A DNA stretch of 64,000 nucleotides from Stigmatella aurantiaca DW4/3-1 (GTDB taxonomy: Bacteria; Myxococcota; Myxococcia; Myxococcales; Myxococcaceae): contig NC_014623.1 in assembly GCF_000165485.1 (NCBI RefSeq), positions 887,501 through 951,500 of the forward strand, in the 5' to 3' direction. Positions within the stretch are counted from its first letter, which is position 1. Each line of letters begins with the position of its first letter. Below, piece after piece: positions 45,035 through 53,662 of the stretch. The translations under genes were made by a program, and so were the position numbers. Under the pieces are notes generated by a model. The model did not search any database, was not told the DNA's origin, and was given only the letters and a program-made list of their open reading frames with translations.

Positions 45035-46420
45035 TTAGCTGGAGGAGCCTTCGCCCTCCGGCCCCTCGTCGTGCTCGAGGTCCTCGCGCGAGACCAGGCC
45101 GTACTTGCGAAGCTTCTCGTGCAGCGAGGCGCGGCTGATGCTCAGGTTGCGCGCTGCCTGGGTCCGGTTGCCGCCCGCGGTCCGGAGCGCCTGTTCGATC
45201 TGCGCCCGCTCGAAGGCCTCGGTCAGCAGCTTGAGGCTCTTGGGCGCGGGGTGCGCCTCCGGGGTGGGCAGGTTCCCCGTGGGGAGCAGGTCCAGGTCGA
45301 GCTCCTCCGGGGGCGAGAGGACGATCAAGCTCTCCAGCGCGTTCTCCAACTGCCGGACGTTGCCGGGCCAGGAGTAGGCCTGGAGGCGCGCCAACAGCGC
45401 CGATGAGGGCTCGTGGCGGGTGACCCCCAGGCGCTGGCTGGCGCGCTGGAGAAAGTGCCGGGCCAGCAGGGGGATGTCCTCGGGACGCTCCCGGAGCGGG
45501 GGCACCTCCAACTGCACCACCTTCAGCCGGTAGTAGAGGTCCTCCCGGAACCGTCCCTGGGTGACGAGCTGGGAGAGATCCCGGTGGGTGGCGCAGAGGA
45601 TGCGGACATTGACCGGGACGGAGCGATCCTCGCCCACGGGGCGCAGCTCTCCTTCCTGGAGCACCCGGAGCAGCTTGGCCTGGGTGGACGGGTCCATCTC
45701 GCCGATCTCATCGAGCAGGAGCGTGCCCCCGTCCGCCTCCCGGAACAGGCCGGCCCGGGAGCGGTGCGCGCCGGTGAAGGCCCCCTTGGCGTGGCCGAAG
45801 AGCTCGCTCTCGGCCAGCTCCGGGGTCAGCGCCGCGCAGTTGAAGCGCACGAAGGGCTTGTGGGCCCGGCCCGAGGCGCGCACCAGGGCCTCGGCGATGC
45901 GCTCCTTGCCGGTGCCGCTCTCCCCGTGGATGAGGACGGTGACATCCCGGGGCGCCACGCGCTGGATGAGCATGGCCAGGCGGCTCATCGCCTTGGATTC
46001 GAAGAGCAGGGAGCGCGAGAGGTTCAGCTCCCCCGCGAGCCGCTCGTTCTCCAGCTCCAGCCGCACCGCGCTGACGGCGCGCTGGATGACCGCCACCAGC
46101 TCGTCCACCTCGAAGGGCTTGTGGAAGTAGTCGTAGGCGCCCGCCTTCATGGCCTCCACGGCATGGCGCTCGGAGCCGTGGGCGGTGATGAGGATGACCT
46201 TGGGAAGCGAGCCCGTGAGGTGGCGCAGCAGCTCCAGCCCATCCATGTGCGGCATGCGCAAATCACTGATGAGCAGGTGGTAGCTCTCCTGGCGGATCCG
46301 CTCGAGCGCGGCCACGCCATGGGGGGCCTCGTCGACCTCCATGCCGAGGTCATCGAGGATGCCCCGGAGCGTGTAGCGCATCGCATTGTCGTCGTCGGCC
46401 ACCAGGGCTCGGATCTTCAC
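45035..46420 (-). CDS. NtrC-family sigma-54-dependent response regulator
   Basis: 461 residues; GTG 46420 overlaps the kinase stop (GTGA). REC domain with Asp in LLISDLRMPHMDG and a conserved Lys (YFHKPFE). AAA+ domain with Walker A GESGTGKERIAEAL, the sigma-54-contacting GAFTGA loop (GAFTGAHRSRAGLFREADGG), and Walker B LLLDEIGEM. A C-terminal Fis-type HTH (GNRTQAARNLSISRASLHEKL) completes it. It activates -24/-12 promoters by ATP hydrolysis. Two matches to that promoter lie in the nearby tolC/efflux intergenic region. Confidence 0.95.
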   Translation of the reverse strand: MKIRALVADDDNAMRYTLRGILDDLGMEVDEAPHGVAALERIRQESYHLLISDLRMPHMDGLELLRHLTGSLPKVILITAHGSERHAVEAMKAGAYDYFHKPFEVDELVAVIQRAVSAVRLELENERLAGELNLSRSLLFESKAMSRLAMLIQRVAPRDVTVLIHGESGTGKERIAEALVRASGRAHKPFVRFNCAALTPELAESELFGHAKGAFTGAHRSRAGLFREADGGTLLLDEIGEMDPSTQAKLLRVLQEGELRPVGEDRSVPVNVRILCATHRDLSQLVTQGRFREDLYYRLKVVQLEVPPLRERPEDIPLLARHFLQRASQRLGVTRHEPSSALLARLQAYSWPGNVRQLENALESLIVLSPPEELDLDLLPTGNLPTPEAHPAPKSLKLLTEAFERAQIEQALRTAGGNRTQAARNLSISRASLHEKLRKYGLVSREDLEHDEGPEGEGSSS

Positions 46421-47790
46421 TCGGCACGCACCTCCGGGGCGGGGGCGGGGACACTCCCGTTCAAGGGAAGCGCCGGGGGTTGCTGCGTCAGGGGCAGCGC
46501 CATCATGGCGTGACATCCCCCGCCCTCGCGCGGGTGGAGCGAAAGGTCCCCTCCGTGCTGCCGCGCCAGGGAGCGGGCAATGGGCAGGCCCAGGCCCGAG
46601 CCCTGGGGTTTGGTCGTCACCCCGGCCTGGAAGAGCCGCTCGACGGACTCTCCCGTCAGGCCCGGGCCCCGGTCCAGCACCGAGACGCGCACCTGCGTCG
46701 AGCCCAGGGGCGCCACTTCGATGCACACCTCTTGCCCCGGGGGGCTGGCATCCAGCGCGTTCTGGAGGAGGTTGATGAGCACCTGCTTCACCTTGCGCGC
46801 GTCGCAGCACGCCGCGATCTCGGGACCCGGGTGGAGCCGCAGGGTGAGCCGCCGCTCGGCGGCGACGCCCTCGTGCAGCATGAGGACGTTCTCGCACAGC
46901 TCCCGCAGGCTCACCTGCTCCTGGGTCAGGGGGCCCAGGGGACGGGAGAAGTTCAGGAACTCATCGAGGATGTCCTGCATCCGGTTGATTTCCTGGCGGA
47001 GCACCTGCATCCGCTCGGCGCTTTTTCCCTCCACGTCCTTGGAGACCAGGGCCGCCAGCCCCTTGATGCTGCCCAGGGGGTTCTTGAGCTCGTGGGCAAT
47101 CTCCCCCGTCATGGTGGTGAGGCGCTGGAGGTTCTCGGTGTAGTTCCACAGCGTCTCATCCCGCGCGGTGAGCGCCTGGTGGAGCATGGCATCGTAGATG
47201 CCCCTCAGGCGGGTGCCGATCTGGAAGGACACCAGCAGCAGGACGGTCATCAGCCCCATTCGCACGAACAGGTGCGTCTGGCTGTGCTGGAGTTCGGGTG
47301 CCTGCTGGAAGGCTTGGGGCAACAGGTCGTTGAACCGGCTCGTGGACTGGATGAGCACGAGGCCCCAGAGCACCACGAACTGGCCGATGAGCGCCAAGGC
47401 GCGGGGCTGTCCCGGCCGGAGGATGACCGCGACCAGCACCGCCATGGGCAGCAGCACGGGCAGCATGGGGCTCTCGACGCCCCCCGTCATCACGATGACC
47501 ACGAGTTGGAGGCAGACGGACAGGCCCAGGTTGAGCGGGACGGCCCAGGGCCTCAGCCCATGCCGCTGGAACCGCTGCAACTCCACCCAGGAGAGCGCGG
47601 CCAGGCAGATGCAGACCCCCGCCATGACGAGCCGCCGCCAGAGGACATCGTCCGTCAGGACGACCCACAGGGGCAGCAGCATCACCAGCGGGGTGAACGC
47701 GAGCCGGGCGCCCACGAAACTGCCGAAGAGCCGGCTCAGACCCTCCTGCCGGACTTGTTGAATGTTGGCGCTAGCAGGGCTCGTAAGCAC
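46417..47790 (-). CDS. Membrane sensor histidine kinase
   Basis: 457 residues, GTG start after GAGGG. Five or six TM helices occupy residues about 25-190, then a coiled region leads to HisKA with His in EIAHELKNPLGSIKG and HATPase with NLLQNALDA (N box) and GSGLGLPIARSLARQHGG (G box). A large multi-TM N-terminus suggests it senses a membrane or hydrophobic signal. It is in one operon with the tolC-like gene (45 bp upstream) and overlaps the response regulator start, so the two proteins almost certainly form a pair. Confidence 0.92.
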   Translation of the reverse strand: MLTSPASANIQQVRQEGLSRLFGSFVGARLAFTPLVMLLPLWVVLTDDVLWRRLVMAGVCICLAALSWVELQRFQRHGLRPWAVPLNLGLSVCLQLVVIVMTGGVESPMLPVLLPMAVLVAVILRPGQPRALALIGQFVVLWGLVLIQSTSRFNDLLPQAFQQAPELQHSQTHLFVRMGLMTVLLLVSFQIGTRLRGIYDAMLHQALTARDETLWNYTENLQRLTTMTGEIAHELKNPLGSIKGLAALVSKDVEGKSAERMQVLRQEINRMQDILDEFLNFSRPLGPLTQEQVSLRELCENVLMLHEGVAAERRLTLRLHPGPEIAACCDARKVKQVLINLLQNALDASPPGQEVCIEVAPLGSTQVRVSVLDRGPGLTGESVERLFQAGVTTKPQGSGLGLPIARSLARQHGGDLSLHPREGGGCHAMMALPLTQQPPALPLNGSVPAPAPEVRAE

Positions 47791-47835
47791 GGACTGTCCC
47801 TCGGGATGGCGCGATGGCGTCGGCGGGCGCGGAGC

Positions 47836-49242
47836 CTACCAAACCTGCCCTCGTGCGGTTTTCAGGGTGATGATGGCAATGGCGAGCCGGGCACGGGCCT
47901 CTTGCTCGCCCGCTTCCGCCTGGTACAGCCGGTCGAGGGTGTCGAGCACCTCGGTGTAGCTCGCCACGCCTCCTTCAAAGCTGCTCTGCGCGGTGCGGGC
48001 CGCCTCTTGGGCGAGGGCCCGCTGGCGCTCCGACAGGGTGAGCTGCTCCTGGCCCAGCCGGAACTCGCGCAGGGCGTTGCGGATCTCCTGGGAGATTTGC
48101 AGCTCCAGGCCCTTCTTCTCGGCCTGGACCCGCGCCAGGTTGCCCCGGGCCTGCCGGAGCTTGCCGTAGCGCAAGCCGCCATCATAGAGCGTCCAGGTCA
48201 GCTCCAGGGCGGCGCGCCACCCGGTCTTGTCCCCCGTCAGAAAGGGCGTGTCCGAGGCGAACACCGAGCCCGTCGCGGTGAGCGTGGGGGCCAGGCGCCA
48301 CCAGGCGGAGGTGATGCCGTGGTCCGCCGCGCGCCTCATGGCCTCTTGAACCCCCACCTCGGCCCGCGCCTTCAGGGCCTCCTCGATCAGGGCGTCCTCC
48401 GCCAGCGTGCCGGGCATCTCCAGCGGGGGCAACTGCACCTGGACGGGCTGTTGCTCGCCCAGCAGCAGCCCGATGGACAGGCGCACCGCCTCCAGCTTGT
48501 TCCGGGCCTCGCTCAGCTCCTTCTGGCGCCGCGCCAGCTCCGTCTGGGCCCGGAGCACCGCCAGGGGGACCGAGGTGCCCGCGCCCACGGCGCGCTCGGC
48601 CGTCTTCACATACTGCTCGGAGGTGTTCACCCCGCGCTGCGCCACCTCCACGAAGGCCTCCGCCGTCGAGCCGAGCCACAGCGCCCGGAGCAGCGCCGAG
48701 CGGGTGCGCTGGCGGGCGACGCTGACCGAGGCATTGGCCGCGTTCACGCCCTCCTTCGCGGCCAGCACGTCCCAGTAGGCGTTCGCGGCGAACAGGGGCA
48801 GGCGCAGGGTGCCGTTGACGGTGAGTGCGTCCAGCGGCTGGATGATCCGGTCCGCGGGGGCGCCGCTCCGGTCCAGGGTGATGGGGCGCTGGGCGATCTG
48901 GCTGAGCCCCTGTTCCAGCGTGTCCAGGAAGCGCGAGAACTCGATGGTCGCGCCCTCGTTGTTCCGCGTGTAGGCGCCCGTGGCCACCAGGACGGGCAGC
49001 AGGGCCGCCAGCGCCTGTCGGGCGATGCCTTGCGCCTCCTCGGTCCGGGCACGCACCTGGGCGAGATCCTGGTTCTGCGCATCGACCCGGCGCAGCGCCT
49101 CTTCCAAGGAGATGACCTGGGCCGTGGGCGCCGCGCTCGACGGGGTGGGCTCCAGGGGCGTCTGGGCCTGCGCCAGGACCGTCTGGGGGCAGAGCTGACA
49201 GGCCAGGACCAGGGAGACAGCGAGCTTCGAGACAAATCTCAT
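47836..49242 (-). CDS. TolC-family outer membrane efflux protein
   Basis: 468 residues from ATG 49242, 6 nt after GGAG; the ATG at 49248 abuts that box. Signal peptide (SLVLACQLCPQTVLAQ). Two OEP repeats are recognisable, each with long helical stretches (VISLEEALRRVDAQNQDL... and SAWWRLAPTLTATGS... with WTLYDGGLRYGKLRQARGNLARVQ). It forms the outer-membrane channel of the efflux pump whose inner-membrane genes start on the other strand. The kinase gene follows 45 bp downstream. Confidence 0.93.
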   Translation of the reverse strand: MRFVSKLAVSLVLACQLCPQTVLAQAQTPLEPTPSSAAPTAQVISLEEALRRVDAQNQDLAQVRARTEEAQGIARQALAALLPVLVATGAYTRNNEGATIEFSRFLDTLEQGLSQIAQRPITLDRSGAPADRIIQPLDALTVNGTLRLPLFAANAYWDVLAAKEGVNAANASVSVARQRTRSALLRALWLGSTAEAFVEVAQRGVNTSEQYVKTAERAVGAGTSVPLAVLRAQTELARRQKELSEARNKLEAVRLSIGLLLGEQQPVQVQLPPLEMPGTLAEDALIEEALKARAEVGVQEAMRRAADHGITSAWWRLAPTLTATGSVFASDTPFLTGDKTGWRAALELTWTLYDGGLRYGKLRQARGNLARVQAEKKGLELQISQEIRNALREFRLGQEQLTLSERQRALAQEAARTAQSSFEGGVASYTEVLDTLDRLYQAEAGEQEARARLAIAIITLKTARGQVW

Positions 49243-49300
49243 CTTCATCTCCGAGGAGGATCTCCCCGACGCGAAGTGGGTGGTGGGGTGTGTCCGGCTT

Positions 49301-49317
49301 AAGCAAGAAGAAGGCCA
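49301..49317 (-). promoter_or_regulatory. Candidate sigma-54 (-24/-12) promoter upstream of the tolC-like operon
   Basis: On the minus strand the bases read TGGCCTTCTTCTTGCTT. The GG at -24 and GC at -12 are 10 nt apart, with TGGC and TTGCT matching consensus; the four bases after TGGC do not. It is 59 bases from the tolC-like start codon. The adjacent NtrC-type activator supports the call. Confidence 0.5.
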
Positions 49318-49483
49318 TGGGGCGCCACACTCCCCGCGCGCTCGGCTCAGGGCGTGACGCGGTGCGGTTGCCTGCCGGTCTGGGCGTCCAGACTGTCAAC
49401 GGATCCGGCGGGAGGTGTCCACGATTCCAGACACTTTGGGCCCTCTTCTGGCGTTCCGGCGGCCGGAGCCAAGGCGAGCCGGG

Positions 49484-49500
49484 CTGGTGCGGTGTTTGCA
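49484..49500 (+). promoter_or_regulatory. Candidate sigma-54 (-24/-12) promoter upstream of the ABC efflux operon
   Basis: The bases CTGGTGCGGTGTTTGCA match the consensus YTGGCACGRNNNTTGCW at 15 of 17 positions, with GG and GC exactly 10 nt apart. Transcription would start near 49511, ahead of the membrane-fusion protein ATG at 49549. It lies in the 49243-49548 intergenic region, which holds no gene. Confidence 0.65.
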
Positions 49501-49548
49501 GAAAAACAGGGCGTCGCCCGAATCCCTCGCGGGGCACCAGGAGTTCAG

Positions 49549-50589
49549 ATGTCGCCCAAGCTCATCGTTCCAGTCGTTGTCGTCGTGGCCCTCGCGTTGC
49601 TGCTGGGGTTCAAGATTCACGCACAGGATGCGGCCCTGAGGGGGCCTTCGGGGGGAACCGGGGTCATCGAGGGCACCGACTACAATGTCGCCTCGCGCCT
49701 GTCGGCCCGCGTGGTCCGGGTGAACGTGAAGAAGGGCGCCGTGGTGAAGAAGGGCGATGTGCTGATGGCGCTGGACTGCGCCGAGCCCGAGGCGACCCTG
49801 GCGGAGGTCGAGGCGCGGCTGGAGGCGTCCAAGGCCCAGTCGGAGGCGGCCGGTGCCCAGGCGCAAGCGTCCCTGCGGGCCAAGAACGCGGCGCAGGCGG
49901 CCATCCTGGTGGCCAAGGCCCAGGCGGAGGCGCTCGCCGCGCAGCGCGACACGGCGCGCCGCCAGGCCGAGCGGCTCCACGCCCTGGGCCAGGACGTGGC
50001 CGTCTCCAACGCGGACCAGGCCCTCGGGGCCGCGGAGGGGCTGAAGCACCAGGCCGCCGCGGCGCTGGCCAGCAGCAACCTCAACCAGCAGCAGGCGGAG
50101 GCTTCGGTGGAGCAGAGCCGCGCGGCCCAGGCGCAGGCCCAGGCCTCCCTGCGCACCGTCACCGCCGCCGAGGCGGCCCTGATCCGGGCGCGGTTGATGG
50201 TGGCCGAGTGCGAGGTGCGCTCGCCCAGCGCAGGGCTCGTCGATGAGGTCTTCTTCGAGGAGGGCGAGCTGCCGCTGCCCGGTGCCACCCTGGCGCGCAT
50301 CGTGAACCTGGACGAGGTGCGGGCGACCTTCTATCTGCCCAACGCCGAGCTGGCCGCCGCCCGGCCGTCGGAGCGGGCCCTGATCGAAGCGGATGCCTAC
50401 CCGCAGCGCACCTTCGCGGGCGCCATCCGCACCGTGTCCACCCAGGCCGAGTTCACGCCGCGCAACATCCAGACGCGCACCGACCGGGACCGGCTCGTCT
50501 ACGCCGTGGAGGTGGCGGTGCCCAACACGGAGCAGCTCCTGCGCCCGGGCATGCCGGTGCGCGTCACCCTGGCCGAGAACAGGCCGTGA
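49549..50589 (+). CDS. Membrane-fusion (HlyD/EmrA-type) periplasmic adaptor protein
   Basis: 346 residues; ATG after AGGAG. One N-terminal TM helix (LIVPVVVVVALALLLGF), then the lipoyl-like start NVASRLSARVVRVNVKKGAVVKKGDVLMALD and its partner half near residues 225-265 (VRSPSAGLVDEVFFEEGELPLPGATLARIV). A long Ala/Gln-rich coiled hairpin lies between (about 85-215). The beta-barrel region follows. The layout matches YbhG/EmrA adaptors. Its stop overlaps the first ATPase start (GTGA). Confidence 0.92.
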   Translation: MSPKLIVPVVVVVALALLLGFKIHAQDAALRGPSGGTGVIEGTDYNVASRLSARVVRVNVKKGAVVKKGDVLMALDCAEPEATLAEVEARLEASKAQSEAAGAQAQASLRAKNAAQAAILVAKAQAEALAAQRDTARRQAERLHALGQDVAVSNADQALGAAEGLKHQAAAALASSNLNQQQAEASVEQSRAAQAQAQASLRTVTAAEAALIRARLMVAECEVRSPSAGLVDEVFFEEGELPLPGATLARIVNLDEVRATFYLPNAELAAARPSERALIEADAYPQRTFAGAIRTVSTQAEFTPRNIQTRTDRDRLVYAVEVAVPNTEQLLRPGMPVRVTLAENRP

Positions 50590-51530
50590 ACGCCCTGGCG
50601 GCGGCAGCACCCGTCCAGGACGGCATCATCATCCAGGCCGAGTCGCTGGCGCGCAGCTTCGGCCCGGTGCAGGCGGTGCGCGGCATCAGCTTGCAGGTCC
50701 GCCGGGGCGAGCTCTACGGTCTGATTGGCCCGGATGGCGCGGGGAAGACCACCACCATCCGGATGATTGCCGGGTTGGTGACGCCCGACAGCGGCCGGGC
50801 CATGGTGCTCGGGCATGACTCGCTCCGGGGCGGGCTGGCGGTGCGCGAGTACATGGGGCTGATGCCCCAGCAGTACAGCCTCTACGGGGACTTGAGCATC
50901 GCGGAGAACCTGCGCTTCTTCGGGCGCCTGTTCTGCCTGCCGCGCAAGCTGTTCGAGGAGCGCGCGCAGCGGCTGCTGAAGATTACCCGCCTGGACCGGT
51001 TCACGGATCGCCGCGCGGATGCGCTCTCCGGAGGCATGTACAAGAAGCTGGCCCTGGCGTGTGCCCTGCTGCACCAGCCCTCGGTGCTGCTGCTGGACGA
51101 GCCGACCAACGGGGTGGATCCGGTCAGCCGCCGCGAGCTGTGGGAGCTGCTCTACGAGTTCGTGGGCGAGGGGATGGCCGTGCTGGTGTCCACGCCTTAT
51201 ATGGATGAGGCGGAGCGGTGCCACCGCGTGGGGCTCATCGACCGGGGCGTGTTGCTCGACGAGGGCTCCCCCCACGATTTGGTCAAGGCCTTCCCCCACG
51301 AGGCGTTCGAGATCGACGGTGGCTCGCGCGAGCAACTCCACGAGTTGCTGGAGCGGCTGCCCCAGGTGCTGGCCTCCTCGCCCGCGGGCACGCGGCTCAA
51401 GGTGGTGCTCGAGAAGGGGACGGCCGCGCGCGTGGGCGAGCAACTGGCCCCCGTTGGCGCCAAGCTCCGCCCGAGCAGTCTGGACTTCGAGGACATGTTC
51501 CTCGTGCGGCTCTCCCAGGAGGGGCGATGA
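50586..51530 (+). CDS. ABC transporter ATPase (DrrA/YbhF-like, first)
   Basis: 314 residues, GTG start overlapping the adaptor stop. Walker A GPDGAGKTTT, Q-loop MPQQYSLY, signature LSGGM, Walker B VLLLDEPTNGVDP, H-loop region VSTPYMDEA (the switch His is absent; Pro-Tyr occurs). A C-terminal tail of about 90 residues follows. It powers an exporter with two ABC-2 permeases and a second ATPase. Note the T-P-Y-M-D-E form in place of the usual T-H-Y-M-D-E. Confidence 0.95.
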   Translation: MNALAAAAPVQDGIIIQAESLARSFGPVQAVRGISLQVRRGELYGLIGPDGAGKTTTIRMIAGLVTPDSGRAMVLGHDSLRGGLAVREYMGLMPQQYSLYGDLSIAENLRFFGRLFCLPRKLFEERAQRLLKITRLDRFTDRRADALSGGMYKKLALACALLHQPSVLLLDEPTNGVDPVSRRELWELLYEFVGEGMAVLVSTPYMDEAERCHRVGLIDRGVLLDEGSPHDLVKAFPHEAFEIDGGSREQLHELLERLPQVLASSPAGTRLKVVLEKGTAARVGEQLAPVGAKLRPSSLDFEDMFLVRLSQEGR

Positions 51531-52486
51531 GCGAGCATGTCATCGAGGTGACCCACCTCACCCGCCGCTTTGGCAACTTCCTCGCCGTCAACGACGTGAA
51601 CTTCCACGTCGAGCGGGGAGAGATCTTCGGCTACCTGGGCGCCAATGGCGCCGGCAAGTCCACCTCCATCCGGATGCTCTGCGGGCTGTTGCTGCCCTCC
51701 TCCGGGGACGCCATCGTGGCGGGCCACTCCATCCACACGCCGGAGCGGGTGAAGTCCTCCATCGGGTACATGTCCCAGAAGTTCTCGCTCTACATGGACC
51801 TGACGGTGGAGCACAACCTGGCCTTCTTTGGCGGGGCGTATGGGCTGTCCGGCAAGGCCCTGTCCCACCGCATCGATGAGATTCTCGAGCTCATCCACCT
51901 GAAGGACCGCCGCCGCGACATCACCGGGACGCTGTCGGGCGGCTTCCGGCAGCGCCTCGCGCTGGGCTCCTCGCTGCTGCACCGGCCGAAGATCGTCTTT
52001 CTCGACGAGCCGACGGCCGGCGTGGATCCGGCCTCCCGGCGCGACTTCTGGAGGCTCATCCGGTCGCTGGCGCGCGAGGGCACCACGGTCTTCGTCACCA
52101 CGCACTACATGGACGAGGCGGAGTACTGCGCGCGCGTGGGGCTCATGGTGGCCGGCAAGCTGGTGGCGCTCGACACGCCCAAGGGGCTCAAGGAGCAGTT
52201 CGTTCCGGGCACCATCTACGCCATCAGCGGCGTGTTGCCCCGGTCCAGTGCCCTGGAGGGCATGCGCGAAGCGCCGGGCGTGCTGGCGGTCGAGACGTTC
52301 GGGGCGGGCTTGCACGTGCGCGTCGAGACGGGCCGCGTGGACGAGCGCGCGGTGGCCGCGATGCTGGAGCGGGTGGGCGGGCGGGAACTTCAGATCAAGC
52401 CGATCGAAGCGAACCTCGAGGATGTGTTCCTGAAGGTGGTCGCTCCCAACGCTTCCCCGCCGGGGACGCAGCAGAAGGCAGGGTAG
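51527..52486 (+). CDS. ABC transporter ATPase (second)
   Basis: 319 residues, ATGA overlap with the preceding gene. Walker A GANGAGKSTS, Q-loop SQKFSLY, signature LSGGF, Walker B IVFLDEPTAGVDP, H-loop VTTHYMDEA. Complete by motif, so in the pair the first ATPase is the one with an altered switch-His region. Together the two resemble the two halves of fused YbhF-type ATPases. In operon with two permeases. Confidence 0.95.
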   Translation: MSEHVIEVTHLTRRFGNFLAVNDVNFHVERGEIFGYLGANGAGKSTSIRMLCGLLLPSSGDAIVAGHSIHTPERVKSSIGYMSQKFSLYMDLTVEHNLAFFGGAYGLSGKALSHRIDEILELIHLKDRRRDITGTLSGGFRQRLALGSSLLHRPKIVFLDEPTAGVDPASRRDFWRLIRSLAREGTTVFVTTHYMDEAEYCARVGLMVAGKLVALDTPKGLKEQFVPGTIYAISGVLPRSSALEGMREAPGVLAVETFGAGLHVRVETGRVDERAVAAMLERVGGRELQIKPIEANLEDVFLKVVAPNASPPGTQQKAG

Positions 52487-52491
52487 GGCCG

Positions 52492-53625
52492 ATGCACGGA
52501 TTCCAGCGTTTCGCCATTCGGGTCTTCGCGCTGACGAGCAAGGAGGTGGCGCACATCCGCCGGGACTCCCGCACGCTGGCGCTGGGGCTCGCGATGCCCG
52601 TGCTGCTGCTGGTGCTCTTCGGCTTTGGCGTCAGCTTCGACTTGAGCGGCATTCCCCTGGCCGTGGTGGACCAGGACCGGACCGAGCAGTCCATCGATGT
52701 CTGGCGGACGTTCGCCGCGCCGGACGAGTTCCGGGTGGTGGCGCAGCTGGAGGACCCTTCCGAGGTGGAGCCGCTGTTCCGGCGCAAGGAGGCCGTCGCG
52801 GCCCTGGTGATTCCCGCGGGCTTTGCCCGGGACCTGCGGCGCGGCCAGGAGGTGCACCTGCAACTGCTGCTGGACGGGGCGGATGGCAACACGGCCAGCC
52901 AGGCGCTGGCCAAGGCCAACGCGATGGGGCTGTCGCTCAACCAGAAGATCCGCCGGGATCTGGGGTTCGTGGGCGCGCCGCCGCTGGAGCTGAAGTCCAT
53001 GACGCGCTTCAATCCGGAGGCCCGCTCGGCGCTCTTTCTCGTTCCGGGGCTGGTGGGCTACATCCTGGCCATCGTGGCGGTGCTGCTCACGGCCCTGACG
53101 GTGGCGCGCGAGTGGGAGCGCGGTTCGATGGAGCAGCTCTTCGCCACGCCCGTGGGCCGGCTGGAGGTCATCTTCGGCAAGCTGCTGCCGTACCTGGGGC
53201 TGGGCACCATCCAGCTCCTGATGGTGCTCTGTGTCGGCGCCTGGGTGTTCGAGGTGCCGGTGCGCGGCAGCCTCCCGCTGCTGGCCCTGTGCTCTCTGCT
53301 GTTCCTGTTCAGCATGCTGGGCCAGGGGCTGTTGATCTCGGTCGTGACGCGCAACCAGATGGTGGCGACCCAGGTGGGGGCGCTCAGCGCGATGCTGCCG
53401 TCCCTGTTGCTCTCGGGGTTCCTGTCCCCCATCGACAACATGCCGACCGTGTTGCAGTGGGTCTCCCGGTTGGTGCCGGCGCGGTACTTCGTCTCCGCGC
53501 TGCGCGGCATCCTGCTGCGCGGCAACGGGCTGAGCGAGCTGTGGCAGGAGACGCTGGCGCTCACCGTGTTCTCGGTGGCGATGGTGGCCGCGTCGTTCGT
53601 GAAGTTCCAGCGGCGGCTGGCGTGA
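52492..53625 (+). CDS. ABC-2 type transporter permease (first)
   Basis: 377 residues. One N-terminal TM (TLALGLAMPVLLLVLFGFG), a large periplasmic loop (about 45-175), then five TM helices starting LVPGLVGYILAIVAVLLTALTVAREWERGSMEQLFATPVGRLEV, and the conserved LSPIDNMPTVLQWVSRLVPARYFV segment near the end. This is the YhhJ/YbhS-R layout. It starts 5 nt after the second ATPase gene. Confidence 0.95.
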   Translation: MHGFQRFAIRVFALTSKEVAHIRRDSRTLALGLAMPVLLLVLFGFGVSFDLSGIPLAVVDQDRTEQSIDVWRTFAAPDEFRVVAQLEDPSEVEPLFRRKEAVAALVIPAGFARDLRRGQEVHLQLLLDGADGNTASQALAKANAMGLSLNQKIRRDLGFVGAPPLELKSMTRFNPEARSALFLVPGLVGYILAIVAVLLTALTVAREWERGSMEQLFATPVGRLEVIFGKLLPYLGLGTIQLLMVLCVGAWVFEVPVRGSLPLLALCSLLFLFSMLGQGLLISVVTRNQMVATQVGALSAMLPSLLLSGFLSPIDNMPTVLQWVSRLVPARYFVSALRGILLRGNGLSELWQETLALTVFSVAMVAASFVKFQRRLA

Positions 53626-53662
53626 GGGCGCTTCGGGCGCGGTGGCAAGGGAGAGAGCAGCC

